In this document: in pieces, positions 26,186-34,511 of the stretch
Layout of the letters: each line of letters opens with the position of its first letter
Numbering within the stretch: position 1 is the stretch's first letter
From: Streptomyces caelestis
Lineage (GTDB): Bacteria > Actinomycetota > Actinomycetes > Streptomycetales > Streptomycetaceae
Assembly: GCF_014205255.1 (NCBI RefSeq)
Contig: NZ_JACHNE010000001.1
Coordinates: 2,666,001-2,730,000 of the forward strand
Direction: 5' to 3'
DNA length: 64,000 nucleotides
Position numbers and translations under genes: made by a program
The notes under the pieces: generated by a model
What the model saw: the letters and a program-made list of their open reading frames with translations, nothing else
The model's database searches: none
What the model was told of the DNA's origin: nothing

Positions 26186-27187
26186 ATGGCGAAGATCAAG
26201 CCCAGCAAGGGCGCCCCGTACGCGCGCATCCTCGGCGTCGGCGGCTACCGCCCGACCCGGGTCGTGCCGAACGAGGTGATCCTGGAGACGATCGAGTCCT
26301 CCGACGAGTGGATTCGCTCGCGCTCCGGCATCGAGACCCGGCACTGGGCCTCCGACGAGGAGACCGTCGCCGCGATGTCGATCGAGGCGTCCGGCAAGGC
26401 CATCGCGGACGCGGGCATCTCCGTCGAGCAGATCGGCGGCGTGATCGTCTCGACGGTCTCGCACTTCAAGCAGACCCCGGCCGTCGCCACCGAGATCGCC
26501 GACAAGCTGGGCACCGACAAGGCCGCCGCCTTCGACATCTCGGCGGGCTGCGCGGGCTTCGGCTACGGCCTCACGCTCGCCAAGGGCATGATCGTCGAGG
26601 GCTCGGCGGAGTACGTCCTGGTGATCGGCGTCGAGCGGCTGAGCGACCTGACCGACCTGGAGGACCGGGCGACGGCCTTCCTGTTCGGCGACGGTGCCGG
26701 CGCGGTCGTGGTCGGCCCGTCCCAGGAGCCCGCGATCGGCCCGACCGTGTGGGGCTCGGAGGGCGACAAGTCCGAGACCATCAAGCAGACCGTGCCGTGG
26801 ACGGACTACCGGAACGGAACGGTCGAGAAGTTCCCCGCGATCACCCAGGAAGGCCAGGCGGTGTTCCGCTGGGCCGTGTTCGAGATGGCGAAGGTCGCCC
26901 AGCAGGCGCTGGACGCGGCCGGGATCACCGTGGACGACCTGGATGTCTTCATCCCGCACCAGGCCAACGTGCGGATCATCGACTCGATGGTGAAGACGCT
27001 GAAACTGCCGGAGCACGTCACGGTCGCCCGTGACATCCGCACCACCGGCAACACCTCGGCCGCCTCGATCCCGCTCGCGATGGAGCGGCTCCTGGCGACC
27101 GGCGAGGCGAAGAGCGGCGACACCGCGCTCGTCATCGGCTTCGGGGCGGGTCTCGTCTACGCCGCGACTGTCGTTACCCTCCCCTAG
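26186..27187 (+). CDS. fabH: Beta-ketoacyl-ACP synthase III
   Basis: A 333-residue initiating condensing enzyme. The catalytic triad is visible: Cys122 in ISAGCAGFGYG, His258 in PHQANVRI and Asn289 in TTGNTSAAS. In Streptomyces FabH accepts branched acyl-CoA primers, giving iso/anteiso fatty acids. AAGGAG lies 10 nt before the ATG at 26186. An 8-codon longer start exists but lacks a ribosome site. Confidence 0.97.
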   Translation: MAKIKPSKGAPYARILGVGGYRPTRVVPNEVILETIESSDEWIRSRSGIETRHWASDEETVAAMSIEASGKAIADAGISVEQIGGVIVSTVSHFKQTPAVATEIADKLGTDKAAAFDISAGCAGFGYGLTLAKGMIVEGSAEYVLVIGVERLSDLTDLEDRATAFLFGDGAGAVVVGPSQEPAIGPTVWGSEGDKSETIKQTVPWTDYRNGTVEKFPAITQEGQAVFRWAVFEMAKVAQQALDAAGITVDDLDVFIPHQANVRIIDSMVKTLKLPEHVTVARDIRTTGNTSAASIPLAMERLLATGEAKSGDTALVIGFGAGLVYAATVVTLP

Positions 27188-27192
27188 GCACT

Positions 27193-27220
27193 CCGTGCCG
27201 GATCATGCGGTCCGGTACGG
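27193..27220 (+). other. Hairpin in the fabH-acpP gap
   Basis: CCGTGCCGGA (27193-27202) pairs with TCCGGTACGG (27211-27220) with one G-U wobble in RNA and an 8-nt loop. Placed between fabH and the highly expressed acpP, it could be an RNA processing or stability element that raises acpP mRNA relative to fabD-fabH (inference). Confidence 0.45.
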
Positions 27221-27268
27221 GAGAAACACCTGCCACACCCTCAGGAACATCTACGAAGGAGCGCCGAC

Positions 27269-27517
27269 ATGGCCGCCACTCAGGAAGAGATCGTCGCCGG
27301 TCTCGCCGAGATCGTGAACGAGATCGCCGGCATCCCGGTTGAGGACGTCCAGCTGGACAAGTCCTTCACCGACGACCTGGACGTCGACTCGCTGTCCATG
27401 GTCGAGGTCGTCGTCGCCGCCGAAGAGCGCTTCGACGTCAAGATCCCGGACGAGGACGTCAAGAACCTCAAGACCGTCGGCGACGCGACGAACTACATCC
27501 TCAAGCACCAGGGCTGA
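27269..27517 (+). CDS. acpP: Acyl carrier protein of fatty-acid synthesis
   Basis: An 82-residue acidic helical protein. The phosphopantetheine attachment serine is Ser41 in DVDSLSMVEV. KIPDEDVKNLKTVGDATNYI is the standard helix III-IV segment. Strong ribosome site GAAGGAG 8-14 nt before the ATG. It carries growing acyl chains between FabD, FabH and FabF. The 86-bp gap to fabF includes a 7-bp CGCCACC/GGTGGCG stem at 27549-27566. Confidence 0.98.
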   Translation: MAATQEEIVAGLAEIVNEIAGIPVEDVQLDKSFTDDLDVDSLSMVEVVVAAEERFDVKIPDEDVKNLKTVGDATNYILKHQG

Positions 27518-27603
27518 TCGACCGATCAGGCCTTCGGGCTGACTGCCCCGCCACCCGGCGGTGGCGCCGCTTAATCCTCGGATCCGTTGGAGAAAGAATT
27601 CCC

Positions 27604-28875
27604 GTGAGCTCGACCAATCGCACCGTGGTCGTCACCGGTATCGGCGCAACCACACCGCTGGGTGGCGACGTAGCCTCTACCTGGGAGGGCTTGATCGCCG
27701 GACGTTCCGGCGTGAAGCCCCTGGAGCAGGAGTGGGCGGCCGACCAGGCCGTCAAGATCGCGGCCCCGGTCGCCGTGGAGCCGACCGAGGTCATCCCGCG
27801 GCCGCAGGCCCGCCGACTGGACCGCTCGGCGCAGTTCGCGCTGGTCGCGGCCAAGGAGGCCTGGGCCGACGCCGGTTTCGAGGCGAAGGCCGGCGAGGAC
27901 CCGGCCGTCGACCCCGACCGGCTCGGCGCGGTCATCGCCTCCGGCATCGGCGGCGTGACGACGCTCCTCGACCAGTACGACGTGCTGAAGGAGAAGGGCG
28001 TCCGCCGCGTCTCCCCGCACACCGTGCCCATGCTGATGCCCAACAGCCCGTCGGCCAACGTGGGCTTGGCCGTGGGTGCCCGGGCGGGCGTGCACACGCC
28101 GGTCTCCGCCTGCGCCTCGGGCGCCGAGGCCATCGGCTACGCCATCGAGATGATCCGCACCGGCCGCGCCGACATCGTCGTCGCGGGTGGTACGGAGGCG
28201 GCGATCCACCCGCTGCCCATCGCCGCGTTCGGCAACATGATGGCGATGTCCAAGAACAACGACGACCCGCAGGGCGCGTCGCGCCCCTACGACATCGCCC
28301 GCGACGGCTTCGTCCTCGGCGAGGGCGCCGGTGTCGTCGTCCTGGAGTCCGCCGAGCACGCCGCCAAGCGCGGTGCCCGGGTGTACGCCGAGGCGGTCGG
28401 GCAGGGCATCTCCGCCGACAGCCACGACATCGTGCAGCCGGAGCCGGAGGGGCGGGGCATCTCGCACGCCCTGCAGAACCTGCTGGAGCGGACCGACCTG
28501 GACCCTGCGGAGATCGTGCACGTCAACGCGCACGCCACGTCGACGCCGGCCGGTGACATCGCCGAGCTGAAGGCGCTGCGGAAGGTGTTCGGTGACGACA
28601 CCGACCACATCGCGGTGTCCGCGACGAAGTCGATGACCGGGCATCTGCTGGGTGGTGCGGGTGGTGTCGAGACGGTCGCGACCGTGCTCGCGCTGTACCA
28701 CCGGGTGGCTCCGCCGACGATCAACGTGGAGAACCTCGACCCCGAGGCCGAGGCGAACGCCGACGTCGTCCGGGGTGAGGCTCGGAAGCTGCCGGTCGAA
28801 GGCCGTATCGCCGCGCTGAACGACTCGTTCGGGTTCGGCGGGCACAACGTGGTGCTGGCGTTCCGGACGGTGTGA
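27604..28875 (+). CDS. fabF: Beta-ketoacyl-ACP synthase II
   Basis: A 423-residue elongating condensing enzyme. The active-site cysteine is Cys170 in SACASGAEAIGYA, and the two histidines are in VNAHATSTPAGD and KSMTGHLLGGAGG. The C-terminus NDSFGFGGHNVVLAF is the family signature. GTG start with GGAGA upstream. Last gene of the operon, ended by a 17-bp hairpin. Confidence 0.97.
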   Translation: MSSTNRTVVVTGIGATTPLGGDVASTWEGLIAGRSGVKPLEQEWAADQAVKIAAPVAVEPTEVIPRPQARRLDRSAQFALVAAKEAWADAGFEAKAGEDPAVDPDRLGAVIASGIGGVTTLLDQYDVLKEKGVRRVSPHTVPMLMPNSPSANVGLAVGARAGVHTPVSACASGAEAIGYAIEMIRTGRADIVVAGGTEAAIHPLPIAAFGNMMAMSKNNDDPQGASRPYDIARDGFVLGEGAGVVVLESAEHAAKRGARVYAEAVGQGISADSHDIVQPEPEGRGISHALQNLLERTDLDPAEIVHVNAHATSTPAGDIAELKALRKVFGDDTDHIAVSATKSMTGHLLGGAGGVETVATVLALYHRVAPPTINVENLDPEAEANADVVRGEARKLPVEGRIAALNDSFGFGGHNVVLAFRTV

Positions 28876-28900
28876 GAGGACCTGCTCTCCACCCCTACGA

Positions 28901-28938
28901 CGTGAAGGGCCCTCACCACTCGGTGAGGGCCCTTCACG
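28901..28938. terminator. Bidirectional terminator between fabF and DUF3145
   Basis: A perfect 17-bp inverted repeat: CGTGAAGGGCCCTCACC (28901-28917) and GGTGAGGGCCCTTCACG (28922-28938), with a 4-nt loop. Two genes converge on it. There is no long T-run, but the stem is the strongest in the window. Confidence 0.8.
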
Positions 28939-28953
28939 CGTGCTGAAAAGAAA

Positions 28954-29448
28954 TCAGACCACCTGGTGGAGCCAGCGGACCGGGGCGCCCTCTCCTGCGT
29001 AGCGGAACGGCTCCAGCTCGTCGTCCCAGGGCTTGCCCAGGAGTTTGTTGAGCTCGGCCTCCAGGTCCGTTTCGCCGCGCTGGCTGCGTTGCAGGGCGGC
29101 GCGCAGCCGGTCCTCGGGGATGAGGATGTCGCCGTGGATGCCGGTGACGGCGTGGAAGATGCCCAGGTCGGGAGTGCAGCTGTAGCGTTCGCCCTCGGCG
29201 GTGGGGCAGGGTTCCGAGGTGACCTCGAAGCGGAGGAGGTGCCAGCCGCGCAGCGCCGACGCCAGCTTCGACGCCGTGCCCGCCTGGCCCTGCCAGGAGA
29301 ACTCCGAGCGCCAGGTGCCCGGGGAGGCGGGCTGACGGATCCAGTCCAGGCTGACGCGCGTACCGAGCACCCCGGCGACGGCCCACTCGACGTGCGGGCA
29401 CAGCGCGCGCGGCGCGGAGTGCACGTACAGAACTCCACGTGTCGTCAC
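28954..29448 (-). CDS. DUF3145-family protein
   Basis: A 164-residue protein conserved next to fabF in actinobacteria: TTRGVLYVHSAPRALCPHVE at the start, then LRFEVTSEPCPTAEGERYSC and FHAVTGIHGDILIPEDRLR. No enzyme motif is recognised. Start GTG with GGAGG 6 nt upstream. The steady linkage to the fatty-acid operon suggests a link with lipid metabolism, unproven. Confidence 0.88.
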   Translation of the reverse strand: MTTRGVLYVHSAPRALCPHVEWAVAGVLGTRVSLDWIRQPASPGTWRSEFSWQGQAGTASKLASALRGWHLLRFEVTSEPCPTAEGERYSCTPDLGIFHAVTGIHGDILIPEDRLRAALQRSQRGETDLEAELNKLLGKPWDDELEPFRYAGEGAPVRWLHQVV

Positions 29449-29706
29449 CGGAACCTCCGGGCAGAGCGGGACATCTTGGAAACGGGCGGAACGGCTGTGA
29501 CCGGGCGGGTCACGTTGATGGCGAGGCTACCGTGCGGTGACGCGAGGAGTGTGACGTACGGTCGCTCCCGGCGCCGGGAAACGCCGCCATTCACCCAGGG
29601 GGACGCTTGTACGGGTGTGAGCCGTTGCACCTGATCGGTCGGGAACCCTCGTGCGTTGTTATGGGTTGGGCAGACAGGCACGGCGCGGCGAGGGGAAGGA
29701 CCAGGG

Positions 29707-30606
29707 ATGCGGAAGCGAAGCCACCGTTCACGGGTCGTTCTCGCGGTGGCCGTGGCGGCTGCCCTGGGGGTCGCCGGATGTGATGCGGTCGGGGGTGACT
29801 CCCCCGCACCGTCCGCTACCGCCAAGCCGTCCCCGAAGCCCACGCCCCTCTGGGACCGCAGCCCGAGTTCCGTCGCGGCCGTGGGCGACTCCATCACGCG
29901 CGGTTTCGACGCCTGTGACGTGCTGCAGGACTGCCCGGAGGCGTCCTGGGCGACGGGCGCGAGCCCCGAGGTGGACTCCCTCGCCGTCCGGCTGCTGGGG
30001 CGGGCCGGGGCCGCGGAGCGGAGCTGGAACTACGCCGTGACCGGGGCGCGGATGGCGGACCTGCCCGGGCAGATCGCCCAGGCGGTACGGCGTAAGCCCC
30101 AGCTGGTGACGGTGATGGTGGGGGCGAACGACGCCTGCCGGGCCACCCCCTCGGCGATGACTCCGGTCACGGAGTTCCGCGCCGACTTCGAGGACTCCCT
30201 GCGCAGCCTGCGCAAGGCGCTGCCCAGGGCCCAGGTGTTCGTGGCGAGCGTGCCGAACCTGAAGCGGCTGTGGTCCGAGGGCCGCACCAGTCCGATGGGC
30301 AAGCAGGTCTGGCAGCTGGGGATCTGCCCGTCGATGCTGGGTGACGCGGACGCCGTGGACGCGGCGGCGAACCTGCGGCGGAACACGGTGCAGAAGCGGG
30401 TGGAGGACTACAACAAGGTCCTGAAGGAGGTCTGCGCCAAGGACGAGCGGTGCCGCTACGACGGGGACGCGGTGTACGACTACCGCTTCGGCACCGCCCA
30501 GTTGAGCCGCTGGGACTACTTCCACCCGAGCGTGAACGGACAGGCCCGGTTGGCGGAGATCGCGTACCGGACCGTCACGGCGGAACGACCCCGGCCCAGG
30601 GCCTGA
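29707..30606 (+). CDS. Secreted SGNH/GDSL lipase-like lipoprotein
   Basis: A 299-residue SGNH hydrolase. The N-terminus MRKRSHRSRVVLAVAVAAAL then GVAGC is a lipoprotein signal peptide with a lipobox (Cys near residue 25), followed by a Ser/Pro-rich spacer. Catalytic blocks: AVGDSITRG (Ser nucleophile), GANDACR (Asn) and WDYFHPSVNGQ near the end (Asp and His). It therefore acts outside the membrane on lipid or acyl esters. The ATG at 29707 has GGGGAAGG upstream; the 17-codon longer frame lacks a signal peptide. Confidence 0.9.
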   Translation: MRKRSHRSRVVLAVAVAAALGVAGCDAVGGDSPAPSATAKPSPKPTPLWDRSPSSVAAVGDSITRGFDACDVLQDCPEASWATGASPEVDSLAVRLLGRAGAAERSWNYAVTGARMADLPGQIAQAVRRKPQLVTVMVGANDACRATPSAMTPVTEFRADFEDSLRSLRKALPRAQVFVASVPNLKRLWSEGRTSPMGKQVWQLGICPSMLGDADAVDAAANLRRNTVQKRVEDYNKVLKEVCAKDERCRYDGDAVYDYRFGTAQLSRWDYFHPSVNGQARLAEIAYRTVTAERPRPRA

Positions 30607-30621
30607 CTTAGAGTTCCGCAC

Positions 30622-31593
30622 ATGAACGAACTCTTCGGCACACTTTCCGACGGAACGCCGGTGCACCGCTGGACCCTGGAGCGGGCGGGCGTCCGGGTGC
30701 GGATCCTGTCGTACGGCGGCATCGTGCAGTCCGTCGAGGTGCCGGACCGGGAGATGCGCGCCGGGAACGTGGTGCTGGGGTTCCCCGACCTCGACGGCTA
30801 TCTCGCTCACCCGGATCCGTACCTCGGCGCCCTGGTCGGGCGGTACGCCAACCGGATCGCCGGTGCCCGGTTCCCGCTGGACGGGCGGATGTACGCACTC
30901 GAACCGAACAACGGGCCGAACGCGCTGCACGGTGGAGTGCGTGGCTTCGACAAGCGGGTGTGGGAGGGGACGCCCGTCGAGCACGGCGTGCGGCTCGCGC
31001 GGGTCAGTCCGCACGGCGAGGAGGGGTTCCCTGGGCGGCTGGAGGTGTCGGCGACGTACACGCTGCAGGAGAGCGGGGCGCTGCGGATCGAGTACGAGGC
31101 CGTGACGGACGCGCCGACCGTGGTGAACCTGACGAACCACAGCTACTTCAACCTGGCCGGTGCCGGTGACGCGGGCGGACACGAGCTACGGCTGGCCGCC
31201 TCCCGGTACACGCCGGTGGACGCGGACCTGATCCCGGCCGGCAGCCTGGACGACGTGACCGGCACGCGCTTCGACTTCCGCGAGGCCCGCAAGGTCGGCG
31301 CCGGCTATGACCACAACTTCGTGCTCGACAAGGGTGTGACGGACGTCCCGGCCAAGGTCGCGGAGCTGTACGACCCGGCGTCCGGGCGGGTGCTGACGGT
31401 GGCGACCACCGAGCCCGGACTCCAGCTGTACACCGCCGACCATCTGGGCGAGCCCTTCGCGCCCGGCGACGGCATCGCGCTGGAGACCCAGCACTTCCCC
31501 GACTCCCCGAACCGGCCGGAGTTCCCGGGCACGGTACTGCGGCCGGGCGAGGTGTACCGCTCGGAGACGGTGTACGGGTTCGGTACCCGTTAG
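30622..31593 (+). CDS. galM: Aldose 1-epimerase (cytoplasmic)
   Basis: A 323-residue mutarotase interconverting alpha and beta anomers of aldoses. Motifs: ALVGRYANRIAGARF, NALHGGVRGFDKRVWEG (catalytic His region), VNLTNHSYFNLAG (second His) and [13 protein letters not shown] (catalytic Glu). No signal peptide. TAGAGT at 30609-30614, 7 nt before the ATG, indicates a leaderless message. It is similar in motif layout to the Tat-exported homolog at 49918-51066. Confidence 0.92.
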   Translation: MNELFGTLSDGTPVHRWTLERAGVRVRILSYGGIVQSVEVPDREMRAGNVVLGFPDLDGYLAHPDPYLGALVGRYANRIAGARFPLDGRMYALEPNNGPNALHGGVRGFDKRVWEGTPVEHGVRLARVSPHGEEGFPGRLEVSATYTLQESGALRIEYEAVTDAPTVVNLTNHSYFNLAGAGDAGGHELRLAASRYTPVDADLIPAGSLDDVTGTRFDFREARKVGAGYDHNFVLDKGVTDVPAKVAELYDPASGRVLTVATTEPGLQLYTADHLGEPFAPGDGIALETQHFPDSPNRPEFPGTVLRPGEVYRSETVYGFGTR

Positions 31594-31627
31594 GCCCTCG
31601 CGGCCGGAAGGGCCGGGAGAGCACGAA

Positions 31628-31659
31628 CCCCGGTCCAGGGGTCAGGTCCCGGACCGGGG
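31628..31659. terminator. Hairpin downstream of galM
   Basis: CCCCGGTCC (31628-31636) pairs with GGACCGGGG (31651-31659) over a 14-nt loop. It lies between galM and the remnant of a GH3-type gene on the other strand. Confidence 0.5.
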
Positions 31660-31685
31660 CTGCTCTGTGGGGACCTCGTCCCGGA

Positions 31686-31808
31686 TCAGACGTTAATCGT
31701 CGCGGTGATCCTGCGGTCCGTGATCGAGCGCCCCACCTGGATCTCGTACGAACCCTTCACGAACGACCACGACTTGGTCGTATCGCCCCAGATCTCGAAG
31801 GCTTCCGC
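31686..31808 (-). pseudogene. Remnant of a GH3-like glycosidase C-terminus
   Basis: The minus-strand frame ending at 31686 gives AEAFEIWGDTTKSWSFVKGS followed by YEIQVGRSITDRR and a short beta-rich end. This resembles the fibronectin-III-like end of GH3 beta-glucosidases (SYEIxVGRS pattern). No catalytic domain is present. It is a 3' fragment abutting a broken LysE gene, as expected from a deletion joining two genes. Confidence 0.5.
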
Positions 31809-32134
31809 GTTTCCTCCGGGATCCGTAATCCCGGCGGGCGCCGGCGCCCGGTGCCCTTGCGGGCCTCCAGCAGGGCTTTCACGCCCAGACAGACCAAGTA
31901 GGCGGCGCCCGCCAGCCTGATCACGGTGAAGGCCTGGGCCGACCGGGCGGCGATCACCGAAAGGCCCAGTGCCGCGGCGCACATGTGCACGCACAGTCCC
32001 GTCTGGGCTCCGTAGGCGGCTGCCCAGCCCAGCGCGGGACGCCGGGCCGCGGCCCGTACGATCACCAGGAAGTCGGGGCCGGGCACGAGGTAGGCGAGCA
32101 GGACCACCCCCAGGAACCCCACAAGGTCCGGCAT
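31757..32134 (-). pseudogene. Truncated LysE-family exporter
   Basis: From the ATG at 32134 (GGAGGGGG upstream) the frame encodes MPDLVGFLGVVLLAYLVPGP, DFLVIVRAAARRP and LAGAAYLVCLGVKALLEARK. This is the N-terminal half (about 95 residues, three TM segments) of a LysE/RhtB amino-acid exporter, normally about 205 residues. It then changes to unrelated Arg/Pro-rich residues and stops. The missing half and the following GH3-like fragment indicate a deletion fusion. Confidence 0.75.
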
Positions 32135-32287
32135 CGTCCCGCCCCCTCCCCGCGCCCGGCCGCCGCACGCGCCCTGCGGGTGCGGGTCCCACGCGAGCCG
32201 TGGGTCATGCGCCATGGCGTACGCCACTCCCGTCACGTGATACTGCGACACGTCCCGCACGCCCACGACGAAAGGGCCTGAACTCCC

Positions 32288-33556
32288 TTGAGCTCCCTAC
32301 GCGTTCGCCTCGGCGTCCTCGGTCTCGCCCTGTTGGCCGGCTTCACCGCCCCGACGGCCGCGAGCGCCGCCGCGTCTGTCCCCTCCCCCACCGTCGAGGA
32401 GCAGCGGCTCGACAAAGACGTGCCACGGGAGATCCTGCGGCGTTCCGGATTCGACAGCGTGGCTCCGCGGCTGGGCCGGGCGCTCGACGCGGCCCGCTCC
32501 TACGGGCAGGCGCGCCGGGCGGTCGCCCGTGAGGGAACGGAGCTGTGGCGGCGGGCCGTCGACCGGGCGCAGGGGCGTGGGCCGGCGGGCGGGGATTTGA
32601 GCCGGGACGACGACCGGCCGCTGTACTGGGCGCGGCTCGGCATGACGCGTGAAGTGCGGACCTGGGAGCCGGAGTTCGGCGTGACGGACCGGCAGCGGGC
32701 GGCGCTGCTGGACGAGCTGGAGCGCACCTCGCGCGGTCAGGCGGACCTCCTCCCCCACTCTCGGCTTCGCGCGAGCGGGGGGACCCCCCTCCCGCACGGC
32801 AAGGGCCTGAAGCGGATTCTGGTCACCGGCTTCGACCCGTTCACCCTGGACCGGGACATCCGTATCTCCAACCCGTCCGGCGCCACGGCGCTCGCGCTCG
32901 ACGGCACGGTGGTCGAGACGGCGGACGGCCCGGCCCGGGTCGAGACGGCCGTGTTCCCGGTGCGCTGGCGGGACTTCACGGAGGGAACGGTGGAACGCAC
33001 CCTGCGGCCCCACCTGCCCAAGGCGGACCTGTTCATGACCGTGAGCCAGGGCCGGGTCGGGCGGTTCGACGTGGAGCGGACCAACGGGGCCTGGCGGGGC
33101 GGCTTCGCGGACAACGACAACATCGGCCGCACCGAGACCGTCCCCGTCACCGACCCGGCCTCGCAGCCGCAGTGGACGACGACCACGTTGCCGTACCGGG
33201 CGATCGTGGCCGCGGACACCGGCCGTTTCCCGGTGTACGACAACACCGGCGTCACCGAGATCCCGGCCGGCGGCACCGAGCCCGTCGTCCGCCCGGACGG
33301 GCCGACCCCCGGCTCGACCGCCCGGGCGGGCGGTGGCGGTGACTACCTGTCCAACGAGATCGCCTACCGGGCGACCCTGCTGCGGGACCGGCTGGGTCTG
33401 CACGATGTCCTGCCGGGCGGGCATGTGCACACACCCGTGCTCCAGTTCGGCGCTGGGAACACCACGGAGGTCACCGACCCGGAGTTCGTGCGGAACCGGC
33501 TGGACATCATCAGGCAGGTGAGGACGATCCTGAGGGTGGCTGCGGAAGAGTCGTGA
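32288..33556 (+). CDS. Secreted pyroglutamyl-peptidase I-like protein (Cys to Ser)
   Basis: A 422-residue protein from a TTG start (GAAAGGG upstream). Residues 1-30 are a Sec signal peptide (LGVLGLALLAGFTAPTAASA). Residues about 175-415 match the pyrrolidone-carboxypeptidase fold: ILVTGFDPFTLD, ISNPSGATALALDG, Glu263 in FDVERTNG and His379/His381 in GGHVHTP. Where the family has its catalytic cysteine (xxCN), this protein has Ser355 in YLSNEIAY. Residues about 155-168 (LPHSRLRASGGTPL) are encoded by a type-3 repeat, in frame. The 3' end overlaps the convergent EI24 gene by 47 bp. Activity is doubtful or altered. Confidence 0.8.
   Translation: MSSLRVRLGVLGLALLAGFTAPTAASAAASVPSPTVEEQRLDKDVPREILRRSGFDSVAPRLGRALDAARSYGQARRAVAREGTELWRRAVDRAQGRGPAGGDLSRDDDRPLYWARLGMTREVRTWEPEFGVTDRQRAALLDELERTSRGQADLLPHSRLRASGGTPLPHGKGLKRILVTGFDPFTLDRDIRISNPSGATALALDGTVVETADGPARVETAVFPVRWRDFTEGTVERTLRPHLPKADLFMTVSQGRVGRFDVERTNGAWRGGFADNDNIGRTETVPVTDPASQPQWTTTTLPYRAIVAADTGRFPVYDNTGVTEIPAGGTEPVVRPDGPTPGSTARAGGGGDYLSNEIAYRATLLRDRLGLHDVLPGGHVHTPVLQFGAGNTTEVTDPEFVRNRLDIIRQVRTILRVAAEES
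32750..32789. repeat. Small palindromic repeat, type 3 (copy c), inside a gene
   Basis: CTCCCCCACTCTCGGCTTCG followed by CGCGAGCGGGGGGACCCCCC matches the pattern of the other type-3 copies. It lies within the pyroglutamyl-peptidase-like gene without breaking the frame, in the spacer before the peptidase domain. Confidence 0.7.
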
Positions 33557-34334
33557 CGGCCCCCTCGCCCTCCCCTCCGTCCTCCCGGATCTCCTCGCCC
33601 AGCAGTTCCCGCGCCATGAGGGTGGCGCCGGCGACCGCGCCCGGCATCAGGAACACGGCGACGAACGGGATCAGGAAGGCCACGGCCAGCGGCGTACCGA
33701 AGCCCCAGACCAGGGTCTTGCGGGAGCGGAGCAGGCCGAGGCGGGTGCGCAGTTCGACGCTGCGGCGCTGGAGGGCGACGGCGGTCAGTTCCTCGGTGAG
33801 GAAGAACCCGGTGACGAAGAACCCGATCACCGGTACGGCCGTCTGGCCGACGACGGGGATGAAACCGCACGCGAACAGCAGGACGCCCCACAGGGCGGCC
33901 CGGAGCACGATCCGGAGGCTGTCCCGGGCGGAGATCCACAGCTCGCGCCAGAGCGGCAGGCCGGACTCGGGGGCGTGGCCGTCCGGGGACACGTCCCGGT
34001 CGACCTTCTCGGAGAGGTTCTCGTAGAAGGGCTGTCCGACCAGCAGGGTCACCGCGGTGAACGTCACGACGGACAGGAGCAGGGCGAGGGCGAACAGCAC
34101 GGCGGTCAGGAAGCCGCGGAAGAGCCCGAGCCAGGGGCTCGACCAGCCGTCGGCGAAGGGAGTCGCCCAGGCGACCGCGTCCTCGCCCCACAGCGCCAGC
34201 GCGACGAGCGCCGCCGCGTACAGGACGAGGGTGATCAGGCCCGGGAGCAGCCCGAAGCCGTAACTCTTGCCGTGCCGGGCCACCCATCGCTGGCCCTTCA
34301 GCAGGTACCGGAAACCCACCCCGAGATCGCGCAT
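33510..34334 (-). CDS. EI24-domain (CysZ-like) membrane protein
   Basis: A 274-residue integral membrane protein. N-terminal motif GFRYLLKGQRWVARHGKSYG is followed by about six hydrophobic segments, including LLPGLITLVLYAAALVALAL and a C-terminal pair (VGQTAVPVIGFFVTGFFL; AVAFLIPFVAVFLMPGAVAG). QPFYENLSEKVD is a conserved EI24 loop motif. CysZ is a sulfate transporter, but actinobacterial members are uncharacterised. The start is ATG at 34334. Confidence 0.85.
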   Translation of the reverse strand: MRDLGVGFRYLLKGQRWVARHGKSYGFGLLPGLITLVLYAAALVALALWGEDAVAWATPFADGWSSPWLGLFRGFLTAVLFALALLLSVVTFTAVTLLVGQPFYENLSEKVDRDVSPDGHAPESGLPLWRELWISARDSLRIVLRAALWGVLLFACGFIPVVGQTAVPVIGFFVTGFFLTEELTAVALQRRSVELRTRLGLLRSRKTLVWGFGTPLAVAFLIPFVAVFLMPGAVAGATLMARELLGEEIREDGGEGEGAVTTLPQPPSGSSSPA

Positions 34335-34511
34335 GGGAAAACCCTATCGGTGCTGGTGTCGCGCCCTTGACGCGCTCCGGTCACACCGGCGTCACAGCTG
34401 TCCGCGAAGGGCCGTCCGGGTCACCGGTGACACCAAGGCGGCCTTGTTGCCGTTGAGTCGAACCGGTACACCTCGCCGTACCGATCTCAGGAAGCCCCGT
34501 TGGAGGTACGC

